This document shows, one piece after another, positions 46,043-56,761 of a DNA stretch of 64,000 nt. Below the pieces are notes generated by a model. That model worked only from the letters and a program-made list of their open reading frames with translations. It was not told the origin of the DNA and did no database searches. Source of the DNA: Ferrimonas sediminicola (GTDB taxonomy: Bacteria > Pseudomonadota > Gammaproteobacteria > Enterobacterales > Shewanellaceae). The stretch is from NCBI RefSeq assembly GCF_005116715.1, contig NZ_SWCI01000006.1:1-64000 (forward strand). Direction: 5' to 3'. The stretch's first letter is position 1; every line of letters begins with the position of its first letter. Both the position numbers and the translations under genes were made by a program.

Positions 46043-46857
46043 ACCTGCTCCTCCAGCTCGGTACCGCAGTGGTTGCAGAAGCGGGCGTCGTGGTCGTGGC
46101 CACTGCGATCGCAGTTTTCACAGCGGCGCAGATCCCGGCGCAGGCTCATCTCCCGGTGAATGGTGGCGGTGAAGATGCCGGTGGGGACCGCCAGCACCGA
46201 GTAACCGAGGATCATGGTGACCGAGGCCACCAGCTGCCCCAGGGGGGTCTGGGGGCTGATGTCGCCATAGCCGACGGTGGTGATGGTGACGATTGCCCAA
46301 TAGATCCCTTTGGGGATGCTGGTAAAGCCGTGCACCGGCCCCTCGAGGATGTACATCACCGATCCCATGATGCAGGCCAGCAGCAGTATGAAGGTGAAGA
46401 ACACGGTGATCTTGCGCAGCGACCCCTTGATGGATCGCCACAGCAGGTTGGCTTCCGCCAGGTAGCGGATCGCCTTGACGATCCGGAATACCCGCATCAC
46501 CCGCAATAGCCTGAGCACCAGCAGGTACTGGGTCCCCGGAAGCAGCAGCTGCAGGTAGGTGGGCAGGATCGCCAGCAGGTCGATGATGCCGTAGAAGCTG
46601 CGGGCGTAGTGGCCGGGCTTGGGCGAGGCCCACAGCCGCACCAGGTACTCGGTGGAAAACAGCAGGGTGAAGCCCCACTCGGCGTACCAGAACAGCTGGC
46701 CGTACTGGCTGTGAAAGGCGTCGATGGAATCCAGCATCACCACCAGCACGCTGAGCAGGATCATCGCCAGCAGGAACAGATCGAACGCCTTGCCTGCCGG
46801 GGTGTCGGTGCCAAAAATGATGTCGAAGATGCGCTCTTTGTGGGTGTGGTATCTCAT
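46039..46857 (-). CDS. Voltage-gated K+ channel with C-terminal zinc ribbon
   Basis: A 272-residue six-span channel. The S4 voltage sensor carries regularly spaced Arg/Lys (LRLLRVMRVFRIVKAIR), the pore has TTVGYGD (K+ selectivity filter), and S6 follows. The cytoplasmic end carries CENC and CNHC, two CxxC pairs 15 residues apart, which should bind Zn2+. It may gate the channel by metal or redox. It heads the sprT-endA-rsmE-gshB run. Confidence 0.92.
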   Translation of the reverse strand: MRYHTHKERIFDIIFGTDTPAGKAFDLFLLAMILLSVLVVMLDSIDAFHSQYGQLFWYAEWGFTLLFSTEYLVRLWASPKPGHYARSFYGIIDLLAILPTYLQLLLPGTQYLLVLRLLRVMRVFRIVKAIRYLAEANLLWRSIKGSLRKITVFFTFILLLACIMGSVMYILEGPVHGFTSIPKGIYWAIVTITTVGYGDISPQTPLGQLVASVTMILGYSVLAVPTGIFTATIHREMSLRRDLRRCENCDRSGHDHDARFCNHCGTELEEQV

Positions 46858-46879
46858 GGTGTCACTGTCACTGTCGCTG

Positions 46880-48019
46880 TCAGAGGGCGGCGATAGCCTG
46901 GGTCAGCATGGCGCGGATCTGGGCGACGATCGCCTCTTCGGTGTCGGCGTCATACTGGGCGATGCTCGGGGTGTGAATGTGTCCCGTTGGTACGCCGGAG
47001 TTCAACTGATGACGCAGGCGCAGGCTGCGGTAGCTGATCTCGTTGGAGAGGTAGCCGCCGCCGGAGCCGGAGACCGAGGTCTGTCCCGTCAGATCCGCCA
47101 GGGTGACAGGTTCGAATTCCCCCCTTTCCAGGGTGGCGACCCGGTGGTTGTCGTTGATCTTCCAGGGGCCCCTGGCGCGCTGCATGGTGGCCACCGGCAG
47201 GGAGAACTCGACGAACTGGGGACCGGTCAGGGCCTGGTCCATCAGCCTGGGGGGCAGGGGGGCCTCCCTGGTGGCGCCGGTGAGACGGTTGCGGTTGCCC
47301 GGTGCCTGGGCGCTGCGGTTGAGGGCGGGGAAGCGTTCCAGGTCGAAATCGCGCCGGCCCATGGAGAGGGTGACCAGCATGTCCACCCGGTTCTGTTCCA
47401 GGTAGGGGGTCAGCAGGGCCTCGATCAGCCCCCGGTCGAAATCCTCGAAACGGACTGGGATCATCGCCGCTTCCACCTGGGCGGTGCGGCCATCCAGGTT
47501 CAGTACCTGGCCGTCCAGGGCCAGGGCCGCCAGGCCGGAGGGGTTGGACTGGTTCAGGTGGCGATCGAGAAAGAAGGGGTCGAAACCGGTCACCAGGATC
47601 TTCAGGTCCGTCCCCTTGTTGAAGCGGATGTCGCCCATGCCGCGGGAGGCCCGTTCGAAACTGTCGAGGCTCACCTGCCGCTGCCACTGGGCCTGGGGAT
47701 AGCCGGCGGCCTGCCGTTTCATCTCCCGGCGCACCAGCAACCGGTTCCAGTAGAGCGGGCGGTCATCCAGGTCGCCAGATTGCACCCTGGCCACGGCGTG
47801 GCGCCACAGGCGGGTGCCGGCGTCGGTGATGGCCGCGGTGTGCTGCTGCTCGTCGGCGGCGAGGCGGTGCTGGTCGATGGTGCCCCGGCTAATGGGGGCC
47901 AGGGGGGCCAGCAGTCGGGGTAGCTCGGCTTCGACCCGGGCGACCCTGAGCTCCTCCGGATCCAGGGTGGCGGCGTTGAGGGTCAGGCTGAGGGTGGCCA
48001 GCAGGGCAAAAAGTCGCAT
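46880..48019 (-). CDS. Exported pyroglutamyl-peptidase-like (C15) protein with Cys replaced by Ser
   Basis: A 379-residue protein with a signal peptide (MRLFALLATLSLTLNAA). Residues 139-355 match the C15 fold: LKILVTGFDPF, SNPSGLAALALDG, GRRDFDLER (catalytic Glu228) and GHIHTPSI (catalytic His349). The position of the nucleophile, normally YLCN or FVCN, reads YLSN, with Ser325 encoded by TCC. Known enzymes are about 200-220 residues and cytosolic; this one adds about 135 N-terminal residues and is exported. It may be an inactive or repurposed homologue. Confidence 0.75.
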   Translation of the reverse strand: MRLFALLATLSLTLNAATLDPEELRVARVEAELPRLLAPLAPISRGTIDQHRLAADEQQHTAAITDAGTRLWRHAVARVQSGDLDDRPLYWNRLLVRREMKRQAAGYPQAQWQRQVSLDSFERASRGMGDIRFNKGTDLKILVTGFDPFFLDRHLNQSNPSGLAALALDGQVLNLDGRTAQVEAAMIPVRFEDFDRGLIEALLTPYLEQNRVDMLVTLSMGRRDFDLERFPALNRSAQAPGNRNRLTGATREAPLPPRLMDQALTGPQFVEFSLPVATMQRARGPWKINDNHRVATLERGEFEPVTLADLTGQTSVSGSGGGYLSNEISYRSLRLRHQLNSGVPTGHIHTPSIAQYDADTEEAIVAQIRAMLTQAIAAL

Positions 48020-48138
48020 CGGGATCTCCCTATCTCTCGCTTTTGGCAGTCAGGGTATCACAGAAGGGGTCGGGGGCGGCTAGGGCCGCTTCTCTTTGGG
48101 GGTTGGCTGAAATCAACCGCAAGGCCGGCACGGCCGAA

Positions 48139-48166
48139 TAAAAAGAGGTGCCCTTGGGCACCTCTT
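48139..48166 (-). terminator. Terminator of metK
   Basis: AGAGGTGCCC (48144-48153) and GGGCACCTCT (48156-48165) form a perfect 10-bp stem. The A-run at 48139-48144 gives the U-tract on the minus strand. Confidence 0.9.
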
Positions 48167-48188
48167 CGGTCTGGCTGAGCCGTCCGGA

Positions 48189-49340
48189 TTACAGGCCGGC
48201 GTCGGCGCGCAGGACTTCCGCCTTGTCGGTCTGCTCCCAGGGGAACTCGACGCGGCCGAAGTGACCGTAGGCGGCGGTGGGCGCGTAGATGGGGCGCTCC
48301 AGCTTCAGCATCTCGATCAGGCCATAGGGGCGCAGGTCGAAGTGGCGACGTACCAGCTCGATCAGCTTCTCTTCCGGCAGTTTGCCGGTGCCGAAGGTTT
48401 CGATGCTGATGGAGGTCGGCTCGGCCACGCCGATGGCGTAGGACACCTGAATTTCACAGCGCTCGGCCAGGCCAGCGGCCACGATGTTCTTGGCCACGTA
48501 GCGGGCGGCGTAGGCGGCGGAGCGGTCAACCTTGGACGGATCCTTACCGGAGAAGGCGCCGCCACCGTGACGGGCCATGCCGCCGTAGGTGTCCACGATG
48601 ATCTTACGACCGGTCAGGCCGCAGTCGCCCATGGGGCCGCCAATCACGAAGCGACCGGTTGGGTTGATGAAGAACTTGGTGTCCTTGTTAATCCACTCGG
48701 TGGGCAGCACCGGCTTGATGATGTTTTCCATCACCGCTTCGCGCAGATCCTCGGTGGAGACGCTGTCGCAGTGCTGGGTGGATAGGACCACGGCGTCGAT
48801 ACCGGCAATCTTGCCGTTTTCATAGGCGAAGGTCACCTGGGACTTGGCGTCGGGGCGCAGCCAGGGCAGGGTGCCGTTCTTGCGCACTTCCGCCTGACGC
48901 TTCACCAGACGGTGGGAGTAGGTGATGGGGGCGGGCATCAGCACGTCGGTTTCGTTGCTGGCGTAGCCGAACATCAGGCCCTGGTCACCGGCGCCTTGCT
49001 CGCGGGGATCGGTCTTGTCCACACCCTGGTTGATGTCGGGGGACTGTTTACCGATGGCGGACAGGACCGCACAGGAGTTGGCATCGAAGCCCATGTCGGA
49101 GTGGATGTAGCCGATGTCACGGACAGTCTGGCGGGTGATCTCTTCAATATCCACCCAGGCGGAGGTGGTGATCTCACCACCGACCATCACCATGCCGGTC
49201 TTCACATAGGTTTCGCAGGCCACACGGGCCTTGGGGTCCTGGGCCAGGATGGCATCCAGGACGGCGTCGGAGATCTGGTCGGCGATCTTATCGGGATGGC
49301 CTTCAGAGACGGACTCAGAGGTAAACAGATGACGTGCCAT
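48189..49340 (-). CDS. metK: S-adenosylmethionine synthetase
   Basis: A 383-residue enzyme making S-adenosylmethionine from ATP and methionine. Motifs: [17 protein letters not shown] (ATP and metal), [12 protein letters not shown] (signature 1) and [16 protein letters not shown] (signature 2, P-loop). The MARHLF start is the usual one; an ATG three codons upstream is also in frame. It is divergent from speE, whose co-substrate derives from its product. Candidate MetJ boxes lie about 85-105 bases upstream. Confidence 0.98.
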   Translation of the reverse strand: MARHLFTSESVSEGHPDKIADQISDAVLDAILAQDPKARVACETYVKTGMVMVGGEITTSAWVDIEEITRQTVRDIGYIHSDMGFDANSCAVLSAIGKQSPDINQGVDKTDPREQGAGDQGLMFGYASNETDVLMPAPITYSHRLVKRQAEVRKNGTLPWLRPDAKSQVTFAYENGKIAGIDAVVLSTQHCDSVSTEDLREAVMENIIKPVLPTEWINKDTKFFINPTGRFVIGGPMGDCGLTGRKIIVDTYGGMARHGGGAFSGKDPSKVDRSAAYAARYVAKNIVAAGLAERCEIQVSYAIGVAEPTSISIETFGTGKLPEEKLIELVRRHFDLRPYGLIEMLKLERPIYAPTAAYGHFGRVEFPWEQTDKAEVLRADAGL

Positions 49341-49892
49341 GGCAATCAACTCTCACATTGGAAATAGGGGAAAGATGCGGAATTTCAACCATTAAGCACA
49401 CAACGCTCTGGAACGGTTGGTTGGACGCATCTACATCTAGACGGCTATTTTATGTATTTGCCACCCAAAATCCAGTGATGTCGGGGGTATTTTTTTGCCT
49501 TGGCCGTGAAATGAGCGTTACATCCGCTCTCCGCCAGCACCGATTCCATGCGGCTGACGGCTATAGTGGTGAGAAACTCCTCAGCCCAAAATTTCTTCAT
49601 CGGTTTCTCTGGCGCAATCCCGGCAAAGGGGGTATAAAGCGCTCGGAGGCAACTGGCCCCAAACAGATTTCAATAAACTGAGGTTTTATGGTTCTCGTGG
49701 CATAAGCCGCTCAACGTGATACACCCTGTTGAAGCGGCACCCGGTAGGATTTAGCACAACTATGATGATATCCCCCTCTTGCGGACCCTTCGGGTCCGGG
49801 TCGCGACCCTCAATCTCCGTTTTATCTACACTCTTTCTACATGAGCCTGCCCGGCAACCGGGGCAGTCACGAATTGGTTCGGAGACAGCGCA
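49341..49892. other. 552-bp divergent intergenic region between metK and speE
   Basis: No gene is evident. It holds the metK promoter with candidate MetJ boxes (49423-49446) and a T-run near 49490. On the speE side it holds a region (about 49690-49860) of moderate GC just upstream. The rest shows no clear structure. Confidence 0.5.
49423..49446 (-). promoter_or_regulatory. Candidate tandem MetJ boxes upstream of metK
   Basis: Three contiguous 8-mers, GGACGCAT, CTACATCT and AGACGGCT, match the MetJ box AGACGTCT at 5, 5 and 7 of 8 positions. MetJ binds arrays of such boxes in exactly this spacing, with S-adenosylmethionine as corepressor, and metK is a standard target. metJ itself is not in the window. 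Confidence 0.6.
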
Positions 49893-50753
49893 ATGAGCGA
49901 CAAGCACTACAAAGAAACTCTCTACCCTGGTTATGGCCAGGAGTTCGGCATGGATAAGGTGCTGTTTCGCGCGCCGACCGAGCACCAGGAACTGATCATC
50001 TTCGAGAATGAGCGGTTTGGCCGGGTGATGGCCCTGGATGGCATCATCCAGACCACCGAAGCCGATGAGTTCATCTACCACGAGATGCTGACCCACGTGC
50101 CTCTGCTGGCCCACGGCAGCGCCAAGAAGGTGCTGATCATCGGCGGCGGTGACGGTGGCATGCTGCGTGAGGTGATCAAGCATCGGGGTGTGGAGCGAGT
50201 GGTGCAGGTGGAGATCGACAACACCGTCATCGAGATGTGCAAGGAGCACCTGCCCAACCACAGCCAGGGAGCCTTCGACGATGCCCGGGTGGAGATCGTC
50301 ATCAATGATGGCAAGGAGTTCGTGCTGAACTGCCAGGAGAAGTTCGATGTGATCATCTCCGACTGCACCGATCCCATCGGCCCCGGAGAGGCCCTGTTCG
50401 AGTCCGACTTCTACAGGGGCTGCAAGCAGTGCCTGACCGACGGCGGCATCTTCGTGGCGCAGAATGGCGTACCCTTCATGCAGCAGGGTGAGGCCGAGAC
50501 CACCTACCAGCGGCTCGCTCCCTACTTCGGTGACCGCCACTTCTACGTGGCGGCGGTGCCCACCTACATCGGCGGTGTGATGAGCTTCGCCTGGGCGACC
50601 GACAACGCCGAGGCCCGCAAGGTGGACCTGGAGACCCTCTCTGCCCGCTTTGCCGAGGCCGGCATCGCCACCAGGTACTACAACCCCGGCATCCACCTGG
50701 GCAGCTTCGCCCTGCCGCAATACCTGGTGGATCGCCTGGCCAAGGTGAGCTGA
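49893..50753 (+). CDS. speE: Spermidine synthase
   Basis: A 286-residue aminopropyltransferase that uses decarboxylated S-adenosylmethionine and putrescine. Motifs: [45 protein letters not shown] (co-substrate site), [15 protein letters not shown] (catalytic Asp) and [17 protein letters not shown]. Length is as in E. coli. speA follows after 14 bases, so the two probably form an operon. Confidence 0.96.
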   Translation: MSDKHYKETLYPGYGQEFGMDKVLFRAPTEHQELIIFENERFGRVMALDGIIQTTEADEFIYHEMLTHVPLLAHGSAKKVLIIGGGDGGMLREVIKHRGVERVVQVEIDNTVIEMCKEHLPNHSQGAFDDARVEIVINDGKEFVLNCQEKFDVIISDCTDPIGPGEALFESDFYRGCKQCLTDGGIFVAQNGVPFMQQGEAETTYQRLAPYFGDRHFYVAAVPTYIGGVMSFAWATDNAEARKVDLETLSARFAEAGIATRYYNPGIHLGSFALPQYLVDRLAKVS

Positions 50754-50767
50754 CGGAGGAGAGGCCA

Positions 50768-52666
50768 TTGAGCTGGAGTAGTCGCGACGCCCATCAGCTG
50801 TACAACGTCCCCTACTGGGGGCGGGGATACTATGGGGTAAACAGTGAAGGCCAGGTGGAGGTGCGCCCCAACCCGGCCAACCCGGAGATCAGCCTGTCGC
50901 TGTCCAGGCTGACCGAACAGCTGGTCCAGGACCGGGGTGCCCAGTTGCCGATGCTGGTGCGCTTTCCCCAGATCCTGCACTCCCAGGTTCAGGGGTTGTG
51001 CAGCGCCTTTACCACCGCCATCAGCGAGTACGGTTACCAAGGGCAATACCTGGCGGTGTACCCGATCAAGGTGAACCAGCAGCGCACCGTGGTGCAGGAG
51101 CTGCTGGCGGGCGGCGGCCAGTCCCTGGGGCTGGAGGCGGGGTCCAAGCCGGAACTGCTGGCGGTGCTGGCCATGGCCCAGGACAGTGCCCAGGTGATCG
51201 TCTGTAACGGCTATAAGGACCGGGAGTATGTGCGCCTGGCCCTGCGAGGTCAGCAGCTGGGTTATCAGGTGTTCCTGGTGATCGAGAAGATGTCCGAACT
51301 GCAGCTGGTGCTGGAGGAGGCCGAGGCTCTGGGCGTGTCGCCGCTGCTGGGGGTGCGGGCCCGCCTGGCCTCCCAGGGCAAGGGCAAGTGGCAGGCCTCG
51401 GGCGGCGAGAAGTCCAAGTTTGGCCTCTCCGCCGCCCAGATCCTCAAGCTGGTGGAGACCCTGAGGGCGGCCGGCCGGCTGGAGTGCCTGCAGCTGCTGC
51501 ACTTCCACCTGGGCAGCCAGATCGCCAACATCCGTGACATTCAGAAGGGGCTGACCGAGTGCGGCCGCTTCTACATGGAGCTGCGCAAGCTGGGCGCGCC
51601 CATCACTACGGTGGACGTAGGCGGCGGTCTCGGGGTGGACTACGAGGGCACCCGCAGCCAGAGCAACTGCTCGGTGAACTACTCGCTGCAGGAGTACGCC
51701 AACAACGTGGTGTACGCCATCGGCGACGTGTGCCGTCAGTACCACCTGCCCCACCCCCGGCTGATCTCCGAGTCGGGCCGGGCGATGACCGCCCACCACG
51801 CGGTGCTGATCGGTGACGTGATCGGGGTGGAGGCCTACGAGCCCGAGACCCTGCCCCCGCCCGGAGGCGGCGCGCCGCTGGTGCTGAAGAACATGTGGCA
51901 GACCCTGCAGGAGGTGCGTGAGCACACCGATGCCCGCGCCCTGGGGGAGACCTACCACGACACGGTCAACGACCTGGCGGATGTGCACGCCAAGTATAAC
52001 TATGGCCTGCTGGACCTGTCCCAGCGCGCCTGGGCGGAGCAGGTGCACCTGCAGGTGTGCTACGAGGTGTCCAAGGAGCTGTCACCCAAGAACCGCTCCC
52101 ACCGGCCCATCATCGATGAGCTGAACGAGAAGCTGGCGGACAAGTTCTTCGTGAACTTCTCCCTGTTTCAGTCGCTGCCCGATGCCTGGGGCATCGATCA
52201 GGTGTTCCCGGTGCTGCCCCTGTCCGGCCTGGACAGCAAGCCGGACCGGCGGGCGGTGATCCTGGACATCACCTGCGACTCGGACGGCACCATCGACCAG
52301 TATGTGGATGGCCAGGGGATCGAGACCACCCTGCCGATGCCCACCTGGAGTGCCGAGCACCCCTACCATGTGGCCTTCTTCATGGTGGGGGCCTACCAGG
52401 AGATCCTGGGGGACATGCACAACCTGTTTGCCGACACCGACGTGGTGGACATCAAGCTGCAGGACGACGGCGAGATCGAGGTGGTGGAGTACCTGCCGGG
52501 AACCCGGGTCAACGAGGTGCTGGAGTACGTCAACCTGGATCCCGACTGGATGCTGGAGCGCTATCGGGCCCGCCTGGAGTGCTGCAACCTGGACGAGGGG
52601 CGCCGGGAGCAGGCGCTGATCGATCTGGAACAGGGGCTGGTGGGTTACACCTACCTGGAGTCCTGA
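50768..52666 (+). CDS. speA: Biosynthetic arginine decarboxylase
   Basis: A 632-residue PLP enzyme converting arginine to agmatine, the first step of the arginine route to putrescine. PLP-site [62 protein letters not shown] and [13 protein letters not shown] are all present. It begins with TTG at 50768 behind ACGGAGGAGAGG; no Met lies before the conserved start region, so TTG is well supported. The agmatinase gene (speB) is not in the window. Confidence 0.96.
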   Translation: MSWSSRDAHQLYNVPYWGRGYYGVNSEGQVEVRPNPANPEISLSLSRLTEQLVQDRGAQLPMLVRFPQILHSQVQGLCSAFTTAISEYGYQGQYLAVYPIKVNQQRTVVQELLAGGGQSLGLEAGSKPELLAVLAMAQDSAQVIVCNGYKDREYVRLALRGQQLGYQVFLVIEKMSELQLVLEEAEALGVSPLLGVRARLASQGKGKWQASGGEKSKFGLSAAQILKLVETLRAAGRLECLQLLHFHLGSQIANIRDIQKGLTECGRFYMELRKLGAPITTVDVGGGLGVDYEGTRSQSNCSVNYSLQEYANNVVYAIGDVCRQYHLPHPRLISESGRAMTAHHAVLIGDVIGVEAYEPETLPPPGGGAPLVLKNMWQTLQEVREHTDARALGETYHDTVNDLADVHAKYNYGLLDLSQRAWAEQVHLQVCYEVSKELSPKNRSHRPIIDELNEKLADKFFVNFSLFQSLPDAWGIDQVFPVLPLSGLDSKPDRRAVILDITCDSDGTIDQYVDGQGIETTLPMPTWSAEHPYHVAFFMVGAYQEILGDMHNLFADTDVVDIKLQDDGEIEVVEYLPGTRVNEVLEYVNLDPDWMLERYRARLECCNLDEGRREQALIDLEQGLVGYTYLES

Positions 52667-52705
52667 CAGGGAAAAACGCGCTTTTTCAGAGTGTATCCCT
52701 ATCTG

Positions 52706-52729
52706 AAACGGCCGAAAGGCCGTTTTTTT
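52706..52729 (+). terminator. Terminator of speE-speA
   Basis: AAACGGCC (52706-52713) and GGCCGTTT (52718-52725) around GAAA, followed by a T-run. Confidence 0.92.
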
Positions 52730-52821
52730 ATGGGAATGATTTGCTAAGGGGGTCACAAATGGCGAAAATATGCCACCAGATTTACGGAGCAAAACCCCTA
52801 CATATACAAGTTGGAGCCAAG

Positions 52822-54813
52822 ATGTCATCTCGCAAAGAGCTAGCCAATGCGATCCGTGCCCTGTCCATGGATGCTGTCCAGAAAGCCAACTCCGGTCACC
52901 CCGGCGCCCCCATGGGCATGGCGGACATTGCCGAAGTGCTGTGGCGCGATTTTCTGAAGCATAATCCGGGCAATCCCGACTGGGCAGACCGCGACCGCTT
53001 CATTCTGTCCAACGGCCATGGCTCCATGCTGCTGTACTCACTGCTGCACCTCAGCGGCTATGATCTGAGCATCGACGACCTGAAGAACTTCCGCCAGCTG
53101 CACTCCCGCACTCCGGGCCACCCCGAGTACGGTTACGCCCCCGGCGTAGAGACCACCACCGGCCCCCTGGGACAGGGGATCACCAACGGCGTGGGCATGG
53201 CCCTGGCCGAGAAGGTGCTGGCGGCCCAGTTCAACCGTGACGGCCACGAGATCGTCGATCACCACACCTATGTGTTCATGGGCGACGGCTGTCTGATGGA
53301 GGGGATCTCCCATGAAGCCTGCTCCCTGGCCGGCACCCTGAAACTGGGCAAGTTGGTCGCCTTCTGGGATGACAACGGCATCTCCATCGACGGTCACGTC
53401 GAGGGCTGGTTCACCGATGACACCCCGGCCCGTTTCGAGTCCTACGGCTGGCACGTGATCCGTGACATCGATGGTCACAACCCCGAGCAGATCAAGGCTG
53501 CCATCGAAGCCGCCAAGGCGGAAACCGGCAAGCCCACCCTGATCTGCACCCGCACCATCATCGGCTTCGGCTCCCCCAACAAATCCGGCTCTCACGACTG
53601 TCACGGCGCCCCCCTGGGCGACGCCGAAATCGCTGCCGCCCGAGAGTTCCTGAACTGGACCCACGCCCCCTTCGAGATCCCCGCCGACGTCAAGCAGGCC
53701 TGGGACGCCAACGAAGTGGGCGCCGCCAGAGAGGGCGACTGGAACCAGCGCTTCGACGCTTACGCCGCCGCCTACCCGGAGCTGGCCGCCGAACTGAAGC
53801 GTCGCCTGGCCGGTGACCTGCCCGCCGACTGGCAACAGAAGGCGGCCGCCTACATCGCCGACCTGCAGGCCAACGCCACCAAGGTGGCTACCCGCAAGGC
53901 GTCCCAGAACTGCCTGAACGCTTTCGGTCCCATGCTGCCCGAGCTGCTGGGTGGCTCCGCCGACCTGGCCCCCTCCAACCTGACTCTGTGGAGCGGCTCC
54001 CAGTCGGTGACCCCGGCTGACGCCTCCGGCAACTACATCCACTACGGTGTGCGTGAGTTCGGCATGAGCGCCATCATGAACGGCGTCACCCTGCACGGCG
54101 GCTTCAAGCCTTACGGCGCCACTTTCCTGATGTTCATGGAGTACGCCCGCAACGCCGTGCGCATGGCGGCACTGATGAAGCAGCCCTCCATCTTCGTTTA
54201 CACCCACGACTCCATCGGCCTGGGTGAAGATGGCCCGACCCACCAGCCGGTGGAGCAGATCGCCTCCCTGCGCATGACTCCCAACATGAGCACCTGGCGC
54301 CCCTGTGACTCCGTGGAGTCCGCGGTGGCCTGGAAGCACGCCGTCGAGCGCACCGACGGCCCCACCTCGCTGATCTTCTCCCGTCAGGGGCTGGCGCCCA
54401 TGGCCCGTGACGCCCAGCAGCTGGCCGACGTGGCCAAGGGGGGGTACGTGCTCAAGGACAGCGCCGGCATCCCCGAGCTGATCCTGATCGCCACCGGCTC
54501 CGAGGTGGAGCTGGCGATGGCAGCGGCCCAGGTGCTGGAGGGTCAGGGCAGGGCGGTGCGCGTGGTGTCCATGCCCTGTACCGATGCCTTCGACGCCCAG
54601 AGCGCCGAGTACAAGGAGTCGGTATTGCCGGCCGCCATCAGCAAGCGTGTGGCCATCGAGGCCGGCATCGCCGACTACTGGTACAAGTATGTGGGCCTGA
54701 ACGGCAAGGTGATCGGCATGACCAGCTTCGGCGAGTCTGCCCCTGCCGATGAGCTGTTCAAGTTGTTTGGCTTCACCGTCGACAAGGTGGTGGAGGCGGC
54801 CAACGCCCTGTAA
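52822..54813 (+). CDS. tkt: Transketolase
   Basis: A 663-residue thiamine-diphosphate enzyme of the pentose phosphate pathway, the same length as E. coli TktA. Landmarks: [42 protein letters not shown] with DDNGISIDG (TPP and metal), HYGVREFGM and [21 protein letters not shown] 52822 is preceded by TTGGAG and matches the family start; in-frame codons upstream run through the speA terminator. Confidence 0.97.
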   Translation: MSSRKELANAIRALSMDAVQKANSGHPGAPMGMADIAEVLWRDFLKHNPGNPDWADRDRFILSNGHGSMLLYSLLHLSGYDLSIDDLKNFRQLHSRTPGHPEYGYAPGVETTTGPLGQGITNGVGMALAEKVLAAQFNRDGHEIVDHHTYVFMGDGCLMEGISHEACSLAGTLKLGKLVAFWDDNGISIDGHVEGWFTDDTPARFESYGWHVIRDIDGHNPEQIKAAIEAAKAETGKPTLICTRTIIGFGSPNKSGSHDCHGAPLGDAEIAAAREFLNWTHAPFEIPADVKQAWDANEVGAAREGDWNQRFDAYAAAYPELAAELKRRLAGDLPADWQQKAAAYIADLQANATKVATRKASQNCLNAFGPMLPELLGGSADLAPSNLTLWSGSQSVTPADASGNYIHYGVREFGMSAIMNGVTLHGGFKPYGATFLMFMEYARNAVRMAALMKQPSIFVYTHDSIGLGEDGPTHQPVEQIASLRMTPNMSTWRPCDSVESAVAWKHAVERTDGPTSLIFSRQGLAPMARDAQQLADVAKGGYVLKDSAGIPELILIATGSEVELAMAAAQVLEGQGRAVRVVSMPCTDAFDAQSAEYKESVLPAAISKRVAIEAGIADYWYKYVGLNGKVIGMTSFGESAPADELFKLFGFTVDKVVEAANAL

Positions 54814-54826
54814 GCCACGCTGAGAG

Positions 54827-54856
54827 AATCCCCCGCCTGGTCGGGGGATTTTTTTT
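54827..54856 (+). terminator. Terminator of tkt
   Basis: AATCCCCCG (54827-54835) and CGGGGGATT (54842-54850) with a T-run to 54856. Confidence 0.93.
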
Positions 54857-54973
54857 GCCCGAAATCCGCAGGGTGGATTGCCTAGTCCGGAGAGACACGG
54901 CTTTACCGCAGCGGGGGCGGCCCTCCCTTGTCTACACTTGTCACTTCGATGGGCATCTGGGCTGGGCTGGGGT

Positions 54974-56761
54974 ATGGGGCGGAGAGTCGGGGGAGGGATC
55001 CTGATCCGGTGGCTGACGGTTGCCGCCCTGTGGGCGGGATCCCTCCCGGCGGTGCCGGACAGCGACCTGCTCACCGGCGCCCATGGCCGGGCGGTCCACT
55101 TCGACGGCATCGAGGACTACGGCCTGGTGCAGCGCTGGTCGCCCGAGGGGTGGCACCGCATCCTGGCTTGGCTTGAGCCGGTGGCCAAGGAGCAGCAGGT
55201 GGACACGGTGCTGATCAGCGACGCTGCCAGCGGCGATTTCATCGGCTACGGTCCGGGGCGGGTGTTCGGCCGCCTGCTGGGCCAGCCCTTCTCGGTTACC
55301 GGCCTGGCGCCCTACCAATTCCGCTATCTGCTGGTGGAGCTGCAATCGGGGCGGGTGCGGGTGTCGGACTCCCAGGCGGAGCGGGAGGTGGTGATGGGCC
55401 GACTGGATCCCAAGCTGCTGCGCTGGGACCGGCTCTACCAGCTGGACGGAGAGGCGCAGCCGGGAAGATTGCGGGCCCTGATGCTGTTCGACGGCCACAA
55501 CAAGGACAACTCCCGCAGTTACAGTTTTGACGGCGATCTTGGGGTGGTTGAGCGCGGTACCCGGTCTCGGAGCCTGACGCTGGTGGGCGCTGTGCCGTCC
55601 GGCTGGCTGGAGGTGACCCGGCCCCAGCCCCTGCCCAGGCCCCATATCGACTCCCAGGAGGAGTGGGACAGCCAGTTTGCCGCCCGGTATCCGGATGCCC
55701 GTCCACTGATGACTCTCTCCGACGGCAATGATCATAACCGCCTGGCCTGGGAGGGCCACTACTGGTTGCGCGCCTATGTGGACATGGCGGCGGCCTTCGA
55801 CGACGACCGCTACCTGACCTATGCGGTGGAGCTGGCGGAACATATGCTGGCCTACTCCGATGAACAGCGCGTGGCCAGGGGAGAGCTGGACCTGACCGCC
55901 GAGCCCTACCAGGTGGCGCCCAAGCACTACCTCAACCATCCGGGAACGGCGGTGCCCGGCTGGCGCCGAGCCTTCCGGGGCTGGCGGTCTGAGGTGCTCA
56001 GCGACGGCATGATCCTCAGTGGTATTCTGCGGGTGGTCGATCACATCAAGACCCACCACAAGCAGGGGTTCATGGCGGCGGCGGACCGCTTCCTGGAGCG
56101 GGCCCTGCTGATCATCCGCAGTCACGACAGCTCCTACAGCAACACCAAGAACCGCGCCATTCCCGGCAGCTACCACTATGTGAACTACAAGAACGACAGC
56201 TACGGCGACGACGGCCTGTTTACCAGGCCGCTGCCCTACAACCACAGCCTGGCCATGGGCACCGCCATGCTGCTGGCCTACCGGCACGCCGGCGACAGCG
56301 ACGATCTGCGCGCCAAGGCAGGGGAGTTGCTGAGGTTCCTGCGAGATAACGTCAGCCGGCAGTCGCCGCGCCATTGCCGCTGGAGCTATGCGTTCGATCC
56401 CAATGGGGCGGACAGGGAGGTGACGGAGGACCTCAACCACGGCCACCTGGATGTGGGGTTCCTGCTGCTGGCGCACCAGATGGGGCTGGCGGATCTTGGC
56501 CGAGAGCTCCAGTGCCTGGCCAACACCTTGACTGAGGTGATCTATCGCCCCCCCGGGCTGATGAGTTTCGGGGTGGATGGCAGCGGCATCAGCGACCGCT
56601 TTGAGCAGGTCGCCCTGGGCTACGACTGGCTGGAGCTGTCCCCCTGGGACGCCAGGGTGAACCGGGTGCTGGCCCACCAGCTGTACCTGTATGCCAGGCC
56701 GGACTGGCATCGGGCCTTCGCCATCTGGGCCAGGGTATTGCGCAGGGGTGGGCCGCCCTGA
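54974..56761 (+). CDS. Exported protein, probably alpha/alpha-toroid (six-hairpin) fold, function unknown
   Basis: About 595 residues. The start at ATG 54974 gives a signal peptide (GGGILIRWLTVAALWAGSLPA). Residues 30-230 look beta-rich and unrecognised. The rest is paired helices with aromatic and acidic motifs: DHNRLAWEGHYWLRAYVDMAAAF, LPYNHSLAMGTAMLLAY and EDLNHGHLDVGFLL, with conserved-looking His and Asp. That suggests a glycan-active toroid such as a polysaccharide lyase, hydrolase or epimerase, but I do not recognise a family. An ATG 96 bases upstream is in frame and less likely. Confidence 0.6.
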   Translation: MGRRVGGGILIRWLTVAALWAGSLPAVPDSDLLTGAHGRAVHFDGIEDYGLVQRWSPEGWHRILAWLEPVAKEQQVDTVLISDAASGDFIGYGPGRVFGRLLGQPFSVTGLAPYQFRYLLVELQSGRVRVSDSQAEREVVMGRLDPKLLRWDRLYQLDGEAQPGRLRALMLFDGHNKDNSRSYSFDGDLGVVERGTRSRSLTLVGAVPSGWLEVTRPQPLPRPHIDSQEEWDSQFAARYPDARPLMTLSDGNDHNRLAWEGHYWLRAYVDMAAAFDDDRYLTYAVELAEHMLAYSDEQRVARGELDLTAEPYQVAPKHYLNHPGTAVPGWRRAFRGWRSEVLSDGMILSGILRVVDHIKTHHKQGFMAAADRFLERALLIIRSHDSSYSNTKNRAIPGSYHYVNYKNDSYGDDGLFTRPLPYNHSLAMGTAMLLAYRHAGDSDDLRAKAGELLRFLRDNVSRQSPRHCRWSYAFDPNGADREVTEDLNHGHLDVGFLLLAHQMGLADLGRELQCLANTLTEVIYRPPGLMSFGVDGSGISDRFEQVALGYDWLELSPWDARVNRVLAHQLYLYARPDWHRAFAIWARVLRRGGPP

